In this document: positions 1 to 10,566 of the stretch, piece by piece
Layout: the number at the start of each line of letters is the position of its first letter
Position numbering within the stretch: position 1 is the first letter of the stretch
Assembly (NCBI GenBank): GCA_049651845.1
Contig: JBASCW010000029.1
Coordinates: forward strand, 1 to 62,206
Reading direction: 5' to 3'
DNA: 62,206 nt
Origin: RBG-16-66-20 sp049651845
GTDB taxonomy: Bacteria > Pseudomonadota > Gammaproteobacteria > Burkholderiales > SG8-39
Notes under the pieces: model-generated
Database searches by the model: none
Told to the model about the DNA's origin: nothing
What the model saw: the letters and a program-made list of their open reading frames with translations, nothing else
Position numbers and translations under genes: made by a program

Positions 1-849
1 GCGCTGCAGCTCGCTCACGAGCAGCGCGCCCTCGCCGCAGGCGACCAGCACGCCAGCGCCGTCGGCTGCGAGCACCGTGCCGGGCGCGCCGCGCGCCGCC
101 ACGCAGCGCGCGCGCCAGAGCTTGACGTCTTCGCCGCGCAACTGCGTGCGCGCGCCGGGCGACGGGCGCAGCGCGCGCAGCCTGCGCTCGATCTCCTCGC
201 AGGAGCGCGACCAATCGATGTCGGCCTCCCGCGCGGCAATCTTCTGCGCGTAGGTGACGCCTTGCTCGGGCTGCGCGACCGGGCGCAGGCGGCCCGCCTC
301 GAGTTCGGCGAGCGCGCGCACGATCGCCTCGGCGCCGAGCGCAGCGAGCTTGTCGTGGAGGCTGCCGCCATCGTCCTGCGGCGCGATCGCGAGGCGGTGC
401 TGCGCGAGCATCGGCCCGGTGTCCAGCCCCGCGTCCATCTGCATGATGGTGATTCCCGTCTCGTGGTCGCCCGCGAGCAGCGCGCGCTGGATCGGCGCCG
501 CGCCGCGCCAGCGCGGCAGGAGCGAAGCGTGAATGTTCAACGCGCCATGCGGGGCGATGTCGAGCGCGGGCTGCGGCAGGATCAGCCCGTAGGCAGCGAC
601 GACCAGCACTTGTGGTTTCGCCGCGGCGAGACGAGGGAGCGCGGCTTGATCCTTTAGGGATTGCGGCTGAGAAAGTTCCAAGCCGCGCGCGACGGCCGCC
701 TGTTTCACGGCACTGGCCGAAGAACGCATGCCGCGCCCGGCCGGACGATCGGGTTGCGTCAATACCAGCGCGACGTCGTGGCCGGCATCAAACAGCGCGA
801 CCAGCGCGCGCGCTGCGAACTCGGGAGTGCCTGCGAAGACTAGACGCAG
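1..849 (-). CDS. fmt: methionyl-tRNA formyltransferase, 3' end cut by window edge
   Basis: Fmt transfers a formyl group from 10-formyl-tetrahydrofolate to Met-tRNAfMet for translation initiation. The frame reads open from position 849 to the window edge, giving 283 codons; the family is about 310-320, so roughly 30 C-terminal residues are missing. Visible motifs are FAGTPEFA near residue 6, AAYGLILP, NIHASLLPRWRGAAPI (N105, H107) and MDAGLDTGP (D143). With CTG at 847-849 as codon 1, these fall one residue from the E. coli catalytic N106/H108/D144. There is no ATG, GTG or TTG near the expected RLVFAGTPEF start, so CTG is the likely initiator. It lies 7 bp downstream of the def stop, giving a def-fmt operon. 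Identity is secure; the start codon is inferred. Confidence 0.93.
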   Translation of the reverse strand, partial: MRLVFAGTPEFAARALVALFDAGHDVALVLTQPDRPAGRGMRSSASAVKQAAVARGLELSQPQSLKDQAALPRLAAAKPQVLVVAAYGLILPQPALDIAPHGALNIHASLLPRWRGAAPIQRALLAGDHETGITIMQMDAGLDTGPMLAQHRLAIAPQDDGGSLHDKLAALGAEAIVRALAELEAGRLRPVAQPEQGVTYAQKIAAREADIDWSRSCEEIERRLRALRPSPGARTQLRGEDVKLWRARCVAARGAPGTVLAADGAGVLVACGEGALLVSELQR

Positions 850-856
850 GAAGGTA

Positions 857-1360
857 TTACGCGCTCTTACGAAGCTGCTTCGCCAGGCGCGCGCGGATGC
901 GCTGCTGCTTGAGCTGCGACAGGCTCTCGACGAAGACCTTGCCCTCGAGATGGTCCATCTCGTGCTGGATGCACACTGCGAGCAGCCCCTGCGCCTCGAG
1001 CGTGAACGGATTGCCGTTGGCGTCGCAGGCGCGCACCTTCACGCGCTCGGCGCGCTCCAGCGTGTCGTAGATGCCGGGCACCGATAGGCAGCCTTCCTCG
1101 ATGTCGGAGACGCCGCTGGCGTCCAGGATCTCCGGGTTGATCAGCACCACCAGCGAGTCGCGGCGCTCGGAGACATCGATCACGATGATCTGCTTGTGCA
1201 CATCGACCTGGGTTGCGGCCAGGCCGATGCCCGGCGCGGCGTACATGGTCTCGGCCATGTCGGCCACCAGCCGCTTCAGCGACTCGTCGAACAGGGTCAC
1301 CGGCGCGGCCGTCTTGTGCAGGCGGGCATCCGGGTAGCGCAGGATGTTTAGGAGGGCCAT
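857..1360 (-). CDS. def: peptide deformylase
   Basis: Def is a metal-dependent hydrolase that removes the N-formyl group from nascent proteins; it is the partner of fmt, which follows 7 bp downstream. The protein is 167 aa. All three family motifs are present: GIGLAATQ (residues 44-51), EGCLS (89-93, metal ligand C91) and QHEMDHLEG (HEMDH 133-137, two metal His and the catalytic Glu). I chose the ATG giving MALLNILRYPD because this is where the family begins; a TTG seven codons upstream would add an unconserved leader. A 16-bp palindrome lies just upstream at 1369-1384. Confidence 0.97.
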   Translation of the reverse strand: MALLNILRYPDARLHKTAAPVTLFDESLKRLVADMAETMYAAPGIGLAATQVDVHKQIIVIDVSERRDSLVVLINPEILDASGVSDIEEGCLSVPGIYDTLERAERVKVRACDANGNPFTLEAQGLLAVCIQHEMDHLEGKVFVESLSQLKQQRIRARLAKQLRKSA

Positions 1361-1368
1361 GAATCCGT

Positions 1369-1384
1369 AATTTGCTTGCAAATT
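1369..1384. promoter_or_regulatory. palindrome upstream of def (operator-like)
   Basis: The bases read AATTTGC-TT-GCAAATT, two perfect 7-bp arms around a 2-bp centre. It sits 9 bp before the def start codon, in the divergent def/LysM intergenic region. It has the form of a dimeric repressor site, but I cannot name a regulator. Confidence 0.35.
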
Positions 1385-1503
1385 GAATCGATTACGTGCA
1401 GTATCTCAGGCTGTGGTTAAACAGTCGGGGCTTTATGCTACAGTTGGGACCGCAAAGCACAAGTTCAACCAGCCCGGGACATCAGCCACCGATCGGGGGC
1501 TCT

Positions 1504-2553
1504 ATGCACCAACAATGGCGTAAGTCTATCACAACGCTGGCTTTTGTCCTAAGTTCGGCCCTCTCGGCCGGCGCGCTGGCGCAGGCCCCGCAATCGCCGC
1601 TGGCGCTCAAACCTGATGCGCCCGACCGCTACACCGTGGTTCCGGGCGACACGCTCTGGTCGATCGCGCAGCGCTTCACCGACTCGCCCTGGCGCTGGCC
1701 GGAACTGTGGAACCTGAACAAGGACGAAATCAAGAACCCGCACGAGATTTACCCCGGCAACGTGATCGTGCTGGACCGCGCCAAGGGCCAGCTGGCGCTT
1801 TCCGACACGGTCAAGCTGAGCCCGCGCGTGCGCGCCGAGTCCACCGCGCACACCGTGATCCCGAGCATCCCGCCCGCGGTCATCGAACCCTTCCTCGTGC
1901 GCCCGCTGGTGATCGAGCCCGACGGCCTCGACCGGGCGCCGACCATCGTCGCCGCCGAGGACTCGCGCGTGATCCTCGAGGCGGGCAACCGCGCCTTCGT
2001 GCGCGGCATGGGCGATTCCAAGGAAACCACCTGGTTCGTGTACCGCCGCGGTTCGGCGCTGATCGACCCGGATAGCAAGACCACCATCGGCTACGAGGCG
2101 ATCTACCTCGGCACCGCGCGCGTCACGCGCGCAGGCGAGCCGGCGGTGATTCAGCTCACCTCCGTCACGCAGGAAGTCGGCCTCGGCGACAAGCTGGTGC
2201 CGGCGGGCAAGCCCGAAGTGCCGAGCTACGCGCCGCGCGCGCCGGGCTCGCCGGTGCAGGGCCGCATCATGTCCCTCTATGGCGGCGGCACCAAGCTCGG
2301 CGAGGCCGGCGGCGGCACGGTAATCTCGATCAATCGCGGCAAGGCGCAGGGCCTGGAAGTCGGGCACGTGGTGGCACTGTACCGGCCGGGCGCGCTGGTG
2401 GCCGAGCGCGGCAGCGGCGCCGCGTCGCTCACGCTGCCGAACGACCGCTACGGCCTGGCGTTTGTGTTCCGAGTCTTCGACCGCGTATCCTATGCGCTGG
2501 TGATGAACATCACGAAACCGGTCAACTCGCTGGATCTTGTCCAGAACCCGTAA
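1504..2553 (+). CDS. exported LysM-domain protein
   Basis: This is a 349-aa secreted protein that probably binds peptidoglycan. It has a Sec signal peptide (positive MHQQWRKS, hydrophobic core, AlaLeuAla cleavage site near residue 26). A single LysM domain covers about residues 43-90 (YTVVPGDTLWSIAQRF, then NPHEIYPGNVIVL). The remaining C-terminal region of about 250 residues is conserved in betaproteobacterial homologues but has no function known to me. I chose the ATG at the signal peptide; the longer upstream frame looks non-coding. It is divergent from def-fmt and 48 bp upstream of dprA, the usual betaproteobacterial arrangement. No catalytic domain is visible. Confidence 0.9.
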   Translation: MHQQWRKSITTLAFVLSSALSAGALAQAPQSPLALKPDAPDRYTVVPGDTLWSIAQRFTDSPWRWPELWNLNKDEIKNPHEIYPGNVIVLDRAKGQLALSDTVKLSPRVRAESTAHTVIPSIPPAVIEPFLVRPLVIEPDGLDRAPTIVAAEDSRVILEAGNRAFVRGMGDSKETTWFVYRRGSALIDPDSKTTIGYEAIYLGTARVTRAGEPAVIQLTSVTQEVGLGDKLVPAGKPEVPSYAPRAPGSPVQGRIMSLYGGGTKLGEAGGGTVISINRGKAQGLEVGHVVALYRPGALVAERGSGAASLTLPNDRYGLAFVFRVFDRVSYALVMNITKPVNSLDLVQNP

Positions 2554-2601
2554 GCGCGCATCGAACGCCGGCGGCGCCTTGCAACCGAGCGCACCGCCGG
2601 A

Positions 2602-3708
2602 ATGACCTCTGATCCGGGGCTGGCGAGCTGGCTGCAACTGACGCTCACGCCGGGCCTCGGCGCCGCAACTCTCCGCGGCCTGCTGCAGAAGTTCGACCTT
2701 CCCGAGAACGTCCTCGCCGCGCGGCGCGCTGAGCTCGCGCGCTACGCGAGCGCCGAGGCGCTACAGGCGCTCGATTCGGCGGCCGTCGCGGGCGCGGTCG
2801 AGCGCGCGCTGGCGTGGCTCGCGCTGCCGAGCCATTCGATCGTCACGCTGGCCGACGCCGCCTATCCGCGGCTGCTGCTCGAGATCGCCGATCCGCCGGC
2901 GCTGCTCTACTGCCGCGGCCGCGCCGAGCTGCTCAACCGGCCCGCGCTCGCGGTGGTCGGTAGCCGCAACGCCACCGCGCAGGGCGCGAGCAATGCCGAG
3001 CAGTTCGCGCGGGCGTTCAGCGCCGCTGGCCTCACCATCGTCTCGGGGCTCGCGCAGGGCATCGACGCGGCCGCGCACCGCGGCGGTCTGGCCGCCGACG
3101 CCTCCACCATCGCGGTGCTCGGCACGGGCGTCGACAACGTCTATCCGAAGGCCAATGCCGCGCTCGCCGAGGAGATCGCCGCGCGCGGCCTGCTGGTGTC
3201 CGAGTTTGCGCTCGGCACCCAGGCGCTCGCGCACCACTTCCCGCGGCGTAACCGACTGATCAGCGGGCTCGCCCAGGGCTGCCTGGTGGTCGAGGCCGCG
3301 CTCGGCTCGGGATCGCTGATCACCGCGCGCAGCGCCGCCGAGCAGGGCCGAGAGGTGTTCGCGATTCCCGGCTCGATCCATTCGCCGCTCTCCAAAGGCT
3401 GCCACGCCCTCATCAAGTCGGGCGCCAAACTCGCCGAATCGGCCGAGGACGTGCTCTCGGAGCTGGGCAGCTTCCGGCGCACCGGCTTCGCATCGACGGG
3501 CGCGCCGTCGGCAGCGACCGCCCGGGGTGCCGCCGACGTCGCCGACGAACCGCTGCTCGCCTGCATGGGCTTCGACCCGGTCGACGTGGATTCGCTGTGC
3601 GCGCGCGCGGGCCTGCCCGCCGAGCGCGTGTCGACCGACCTGTTGCGGCTGGAGCTCGCCGGCCGCGTCGCCGTGTTGCCGGGCGGCCTCTACCAGAGGC
3701 TAAACTGA
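2602..3708 (+). CDS. dprA: DNA-processing protein DprA (Smf)
   Basis: DprA loads RecA onto incoming single-stranded DNA during natural transformation and acts in the cytoplasm. The 368-aa product has the Rossmann-like core: VVGSRNATAQG, IVSGLAQGIDAAAH, AVLGTGVDNVYP, HHFPRRNRLISGL and VVEAALGSGSLITA. A C-terminal winged-helix-like region (about 310-368) follows an Ala/Thr-rich linker. It precedes smg and topB, the common order in Betaproteobacteria. Presence of DprA alone does not show that the cell is competent. Confidence 0.96.
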   Translation: MTSDPGLASWLQLTLTPGLGAATLRGLLQKFDLPENVLAARRAELARYASAEALQALDSAAVAGAVERALAWLALPSHSIVTLADAAYPRLLLEIADPPALLYCRGRAELLNRPALAVVGSRNATAQGASNAEQFARAFSAAGLTIVSGLAQGIDAAAHRGGLAADASTIAVLGTGVDNVYPKANAALAEEIAARGLLVSEFALGTQALAHHFPRRNRLISGLAQGCLVVEAALGSGSLITARSAAEQGREVFAIPGSIHSPLSKGCHALIKSGAKLAESAEDVLSELGSFRRTGFASTGAPSAATARGAADVADEPLLACMGFDPVDVDSLCARAGLPAERVSTDLLRLELAGRVAVLPGGLYQRLN

Positions 3709-3735
3709 ACGCTCAACTGAGGAGACAATAACAAT

Positions 3736-4194
3736 ATGTACGACATCCTCGTGTACCTGTTCGAGAACTGCCAGCACTACGAGCTGTTCGACGAGAAGGA
3801 CCAGGTGGCGAAGAAGCTCTCGGCCGCCGGCTTCGACGACTCGGACATCAGCGAGGCGCTCGGCTGGCTCGCGGGTGTCGCGCGCGGCCCGCACCGCACG
3901 CTCGCGCCGCTGCCCGATTCCGGCGCCGCCGCGCGCGCCTACGCGCCCAAGGAACTCGCCAAGCTCGACGCCGAATGCCGCGGGCTGCTGATCCATTTCG
4001 AGCAGGCCGGCATCCTTACGCCGCAGACGCGCGAGCACGTGATCGAGCGCGCGCTCGCCGCCAACGGCGACGGCCTGTCGCTCGAGCAGCTCAAGCTCGT
4101 GGTGCTGATGGTGCTGTGGAACCAGCAGACCCCGAGCAGCCGCCTGATCGCGGAAGATCTCCTGTCGCCGGCCGGCATCCGCCTGCCGAACTGA
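3736..4194 (+). CDS. smg: Smg family protein (DUF494)
   Basis: This 152-aa protein of unknown biochemical function matches the Smg/DUF494 family. Signs are the opening MYDILVYLFENCQHYE, the acidic helical middle (DSDISEALGWLAG) and the C-terminal hydrophobic VVLMVLWNQ segment. A good ribosome-binding sequence (ggagac) lies upstream of the ATG. It sits between dprA and topB, as in many Beta- and Gammaproteobacteria. The stop codon lies inside the first copy of a three-copy 11-bp tandem repeat. Confidence 0.93.
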   Translation: MYDILVYLFENCQHYELFDEKDQVAKKLSAAGFDDSDISEALGWLAGVARGPHRTLAPLPDSGAAARAYAPKELAKLDAECRGLLIHFEQAGILTPQTREHVIERALAANGDGLSLEQLKLVVLMVLWNQQTPSSRLIAEDLLSPAGIRLPN

Positions 4195-4223
4195 TTTCAC
4201 GCTGATTTCGCACTGATTTCGCG
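4191..4223 (+). repeat. three tandem 11-bp repeats at smg 3' end
   Basis: Three head-to-tail copies follow without a gap: CTGATTTCACG (4191-4201), CTGATTTCGCA (4202-4212) and CTGATTTCGCG (4213-4223). The first contains the smg TGA stop. The period is close to one helical turn. No known family is recognised. Confidence 0.7.
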
Positions 4224-4289
4224 CACAAAGCGTGCGCCGCGCGGGCGCGCCCAAATCGCGCTCCGCGGGTGCGCAATAGTTCCGCAGGG

Positions 4290-4319
4290 TTGCTGCGGCG
4301 CAGTTTTTGCAGGTATCCT
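4290..4319 (+). promoter_or_regulatory. possible topB promoter
   Basis: TTGCTG (4290-4295), an 18-bp spacer and TATCCT (4314-4319) lie 12 bp upstream of the topB ATG. Both hexamers are imperfect, so this is tentative. Confidence 0.3.
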
Positions 4320-4331
4320 TCGCGCCCCCGC

Positions 4332-6811
4332 ATGTCCAAAAAGCTCATCATCGCCGAGAAGCCGTCCGTCACCAACGACATCGCGCGCGCGCTCGGCGGC
4401 TTCACGAAGAAGGGCGAGTACCTTGAAAGCAAGGACTACGTTCTCTCGTCCGCGGTCGGGCATCTGCTCGAGCTCGCGCTGCCGCCCGAGCATGACGTCA
4501 AGAAAGGCAAGTGGTCGTTCGCCAAGCTGCCCGTGATCCCGCCGCATTTCGACCTGGCGCCGATCGAGAAGAACGAAAAGCGGCTCAACGTGCTGCTCAA
4601 GCTGCTCAAGCGCAAGGACGTGACCGGGATCATCAACGCCTGCGACGCGGGCCGCGAGGGCGAGCTGATCTTCCGCTACATCGCGCAGTACGCGAAAACC
4701 AAGAAGCCGGTCGAGCGCCTGTGGCTGCAGTCGATGACGCAGGGCGCGATCCGCGAGGGCTTCGAGACCCTGCGCAAGGACCGGGACCTGCTGCCGCTCG
4801 CCGACGCCGCGAAAAGCCGCTCCGAGGCCGACTGGCTGGTGGGTATCAATGGCACGCGCGCGATGACCGCCTTCAACTCGAAGGAAGGCGGCTTTTACCT
4901 GACGACGGTGGGCCGCGTGCAGACGCCGACGCTCGCGATCCTGGTCGAGCGCGAGGAGAAGATCCGCGCCTTCCAGCCGCGCGATTACTGGGAGGTGCAC
5001 GCGCGCTTCGCCGCCAAGGCGGGTGAGTACGCGGGCCGCTGGTTCGACCCGGCCTTCAAGAAGGACGACGATGCCGAGCGCAAGCCCGAGCGCATCTGGC
5101 AGGCCGCGCAGGCCGAGACGATCGCGGCGGCCTGCGCCGGCCAGGCGGGCACGGCGACCGAGGAGACCAAGCCGACCACGCAGGCCTCGCCGCTGCTGTA
5201 TGACCTGACCAGCCTGCAGCGCGACGCCAACGGCCGCTTCGGCTTTTCGGCCAAGGGCACGCTCGCGCTCGCGCAGTCGCTTTACGAACGCCACAAGGCG
5301 CTCACCTATCCGCGTACCGACGCGCGGGCGCTGCCCGAGGACTACCTCGCCACGGTCAGGAAGACGATGGACGCGCTCGCCGGCGTGAAGGAGTTCGCGC
5401 CGTTCGCCAAGCAGGTGCTGAAAAGCGGCTGGGTCAAGCCGAACAAGCGCATCTTCGACAACAGCAAGATCTCGGACCACTTCGCGATCATCCCGACGCT
5501 GCAGGCGCCCGGACACCTGAGCGAGCCCGAAGCCAAGCTTTACGACCTGGTGGTGCGGCGCTTCCTCGCGGTGTTCTTCCCCTCGGCCGAATACCTGCAG
5601 ACCACGCGCATCACGACGGTGAGCGAGCAGCAGTTCAGGACCGACGGCAAGGTGCTGCAGAGCCCGGGCTGGCTGGCGGTCTACGGCAAATCGGCGCAGG
5701 AGGAATCGGAGAACCTGCCGCCGATCGCGCAGGGCGAGAAGGTCAGGACGCTCGAGGCCAAGGCGACGGCCAACCAGACGCGGCCGCCTGCGCGCTTCTC
5801 GGAAGCCACTCTGCTCTCGGCGATGGAAGGCGCGGGCAAGCTGGTCGAAGACGACGAGTTGCGCGCCGCCATGGGGGCGAAGGGCCTGGGCACGCCGGCC
5901 ACGCGCGCGGCCGTCATCGAGGGCCTGATCAGCGAGAAGTACGTCGAGCGCCAGGGCCGCGAACTCAAGCCGACCTGGAAGGCGTTCAGGCTGCTGTTCG
6001 CGCTCAAGCACTTCGAGGTGGACGAGATCACCTCGCCCGAACTCACCGGCGACTGGGAGTTCAAGCTCAAGCAGATGGAGCAGGGCAAGCTGCCGCGCGA
6101 GAAGTTCATGTCGCACATCGAGAAGGTGACGCGCGACCTCGTCAAGCGCGTCAAGGCGGGCAGCATCCCCGAGGAGGCGTTCGCGACGGTTGCCGCGCCC
6201 TGCCCGAAGTGCGGCGGCGTGATCCAGGAGACCTACCGCAAGTTCCAGTGCCAGTCCTGCGACTTCTACATCTGGCCGGTGCTGCTCGGCCGCGACTGGT
6301 CGCCCGAGGAGGTCGCCGAGCTCGTCACCAGGAAGTTCATCGGCCCGCTGAACGGCTTTCGCAGCAAGCAGGGCCGGCCGTTCTCCGCGGGCCTGAAGCT
6401 CACTGACGAATTCAAGATCGAATTTGACTTCGGCCAGGCAGCGGACAGCGATGAGCCGGTCGATTTCAGCGGCCAGTCGCCGCTCGGCGCCTGCCCGAAG
6501 TGCGCGAGTCGCGTGTTCGAGCACGGCTCCTCATACGTCTGCGAGAAATCGGTCGGCCCGCAGCGCAGCTGCGACTTCCGCTCCGGCCGCATGATCCTGC
6601 AGCAGCCGGTGGAGCGCGAGCAGATGCAGAAGCTGCTGGCCACCGGACGCACCGACCTGCTGGTGAACTTTGTCTCCAGGAAGGGCCGTAAGTTCAAGGC
6701 TTTCCTCGTGAAGACTCCCGAAGGAAAGGTCGGCTTCGAATTTCAGGCTCGAGCCCCCAAGCCCGAAAAGACCCCGAAGGCAGAAAAACCCGCGCGCAAG
6801 AAGCGCGCAGC

Positions 6812-6815
<4 letters not shown>
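4332..6815 (+). CDS. topB: DNA topoisomerase III (type IA)
   Basis: TopB is a type IA topoisomerase that passes and decatenates DNA strands through a transient 5'-phosphotyrosine. The product is 827 aa. An N-terminal TOPRIM domain starts at MSKKLIIAEKPSV and carries ACDAGREGELIFRY. The active-site tyrosine is in LTYPRTDARALP. GLGTPATRAAVIEGL is also present. Two C-terminal Cys-rich zinc ribbons follow (CPKCGGVIQE...CQSC and CPKCASRVFE...C), then a Lys-rich tail. I start at MSKKLI, the family N-terminus; a longer TTG-type frame upstream is not conserved. The stop overlaps the stop of gyrB in the palindrome CTAG. Confidence 0.96.
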
Positions 6816-9232
<2,417 letters not shown>

Positions 9233-9233
9233 C

Positions 9234-10340
9234 CTAGATCCTCATCGGCATGACGACGTACTTGAAATCAGCCTCGGACGGGAAGCTCATCAGCGCGCTC
9301 GAGGCCGCGTCGCCGAACAGGCATTCGACGTCGCTGCCGGCGACGTTGTTCAGCACGTCGAGCAGGTAGTTGACGTTGAAGCCGATGTCGAGCGCATCGC
9401 CCTTGTAGTCCACTTCGAGCGTTTCCTCGGCCTCTTCCTGCTCGGTGTTCGAGGACACGATCTTCAGGCTGCCGTCGGTGAGCACCCAGCGCACGCCGCG
9501 GAACTTCTCGTTCGACAGGATGGCAGCGCGCAGCAGCGACTGGCGCAGCAGCTCGCGGCCGAGCGAAAGCTTGTTCTTGTGGCCGCTCGGAATCACGCGC
9601 GTATAGTCGGGAAACTTGCCGTCGACCAGCTTGGAGACGAGCTCGACGCCGCCGAACGCGAACGCGGCCTGCGTCGACGAGAGCTCGACCCGGACCTCGC
9701 CCTCGCCGTCCGAGAGCAGCTTCGCGAGCTCGAGCACCGTCTTGCGCGGCACGATCACTTCCTGGCGCGGCAGCTTGGCCTCGAGCGCCATCGCGGCGTA
9801 GGCGAGCCGGTGGCCATCGGTGGCGACCAGCTTGAGCGACTTGTCCTCGACCACCATCAGCAGGCCGTTCAGGTAGTAGCGGATGTCCTGCTGCGCCATC
9901 GCGTACTGCACCAGGCCCAGCACCCGGCGCAGCGCCTTCTGCGGCAGCGCGAATCGCGCCGCCTCTCCGGCGGGCTTGGCCAGGCGCGGAAAGTCCTCCG
10001 CCGGCAGCGTCTGCAGCACGAAGCGGCTCTTGCCCGACTTCACGAGCAGCCGCTTGTCCTGCATCTGCAGCGTCACCTCGGCACCGTCCGGAAGCGCGCG
10101 CAGGATGTCCACGAGCTTGCGCGCGCCCACGGTCACGGTGCGCGACTCGCCGGCCGATTCGACGCTGCCGCGCGACGCGATCTGGATTTCGATGTCGGTG
10201 GCGAGGAAGGCCAGCGACCCGCCGCTGCGCTCGATCAGGACGTTCGACAGGATCGGCAGCGTATGGCGGCGCTCGATGATGCCGCTGACCGCGGAAAGAG
10301 GTCCCAGCAGATCGTCGCGCTTGGCTTTGACCAGAACCAT
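9234..10340 (-). CDS. dnaN: DNA polymerase III beta sliding clamp
   Basis: DnaN is the ring-shaped processivity clamp of the replicative polymerase. The 368-aa length is the family norm. Typical clamp sequence includes MVLVKAKRDDLLGPLSAVSG, RRHTLPILSNVLI, YYLNGLLMVVE, LVATDGHRLA and the C-terminal YVVMPMRI. The ATG has AAGGA about 11 bp upstream. It is separated from dnaA by the 226-bp candidate origin and followed by gyrB after one base. Confidence 0.98.
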   Translation of the reverse strand: MVLVKAKRDDLLGPLSAVSGIIERRHTLPILSNVLIERSGGSLAFLATDIEIQIASRGSVESAGESRTVTVGARKLVDILRALPDGAEVTLQMQDKRLLVKSGKSRFVLQTLPAEDFPRLAKPAGEAARFALPQKALRRVLGLVQYAMAQQDIRYYLNGLLMVVEDKSLKLVATDGHRLAYAAMALEAKLPRQEVIVPRKTVLELAKLLSDGEGEVRVELSSTQAAFAFGGVELVSKLVDGKFPDYTRVIPSGHKNKLSLGRELLRQSLLRAAILSNEKFRGVRWVLTDGSLKIVSSNTEQEEAEETLEVDYKGDALDIGFNVNYLLDVLNNVAGSDVECLFGDAASSALMSFPSEADFKYVVMPMRI

Positions 10341-10566
10341 CGTTGTTCCTTCTTTTCCTTGTCTATATCTAGTAACAACTAATAAAGGCCGGGGTTTCTC
10401 TGTATAAGCCCGAAACCGGCTTGCATCCAGCGGCTTGGCGCAGCGCCTGGCCGTGCGCAATCTGTGGAGGAGGCTGTGGAGCGTTGTGCGTCGTTCCGGG
10501 CAATGCGGCGCCGCGCGGCCTTATGCACAAAGTATCCCCGCGCTGTGCACAGCTTTCATCTCGCAT
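10341..10566. other. candidate oriC between dnaA and dnaN
   Basis: This non-coding 226-bp region holds a near-consensus DnaA box TTATGCACA (10521-10529, one mismatch to TTATCCACA). Weaker boxes are TGTGGAGGA (10463-10471) and TCTGTATAA (10399-10407), each with two mismatches. An A+T-rich stretch lies at about 10352-10387 beside dnaN and could unwind. Genes on both sides run away from it. The dnaA/rpmH region (11908-12050) is the alternative site. Confidence 0.55.

Noticed and set aside
1412..1420. TGTGGTTAA, a one-mismatch DnaA box upstream of the LysM gene
   Set aside because: A one-mismatch 9-mer is expected every few kilobases by chance, and there is no cluster around it.
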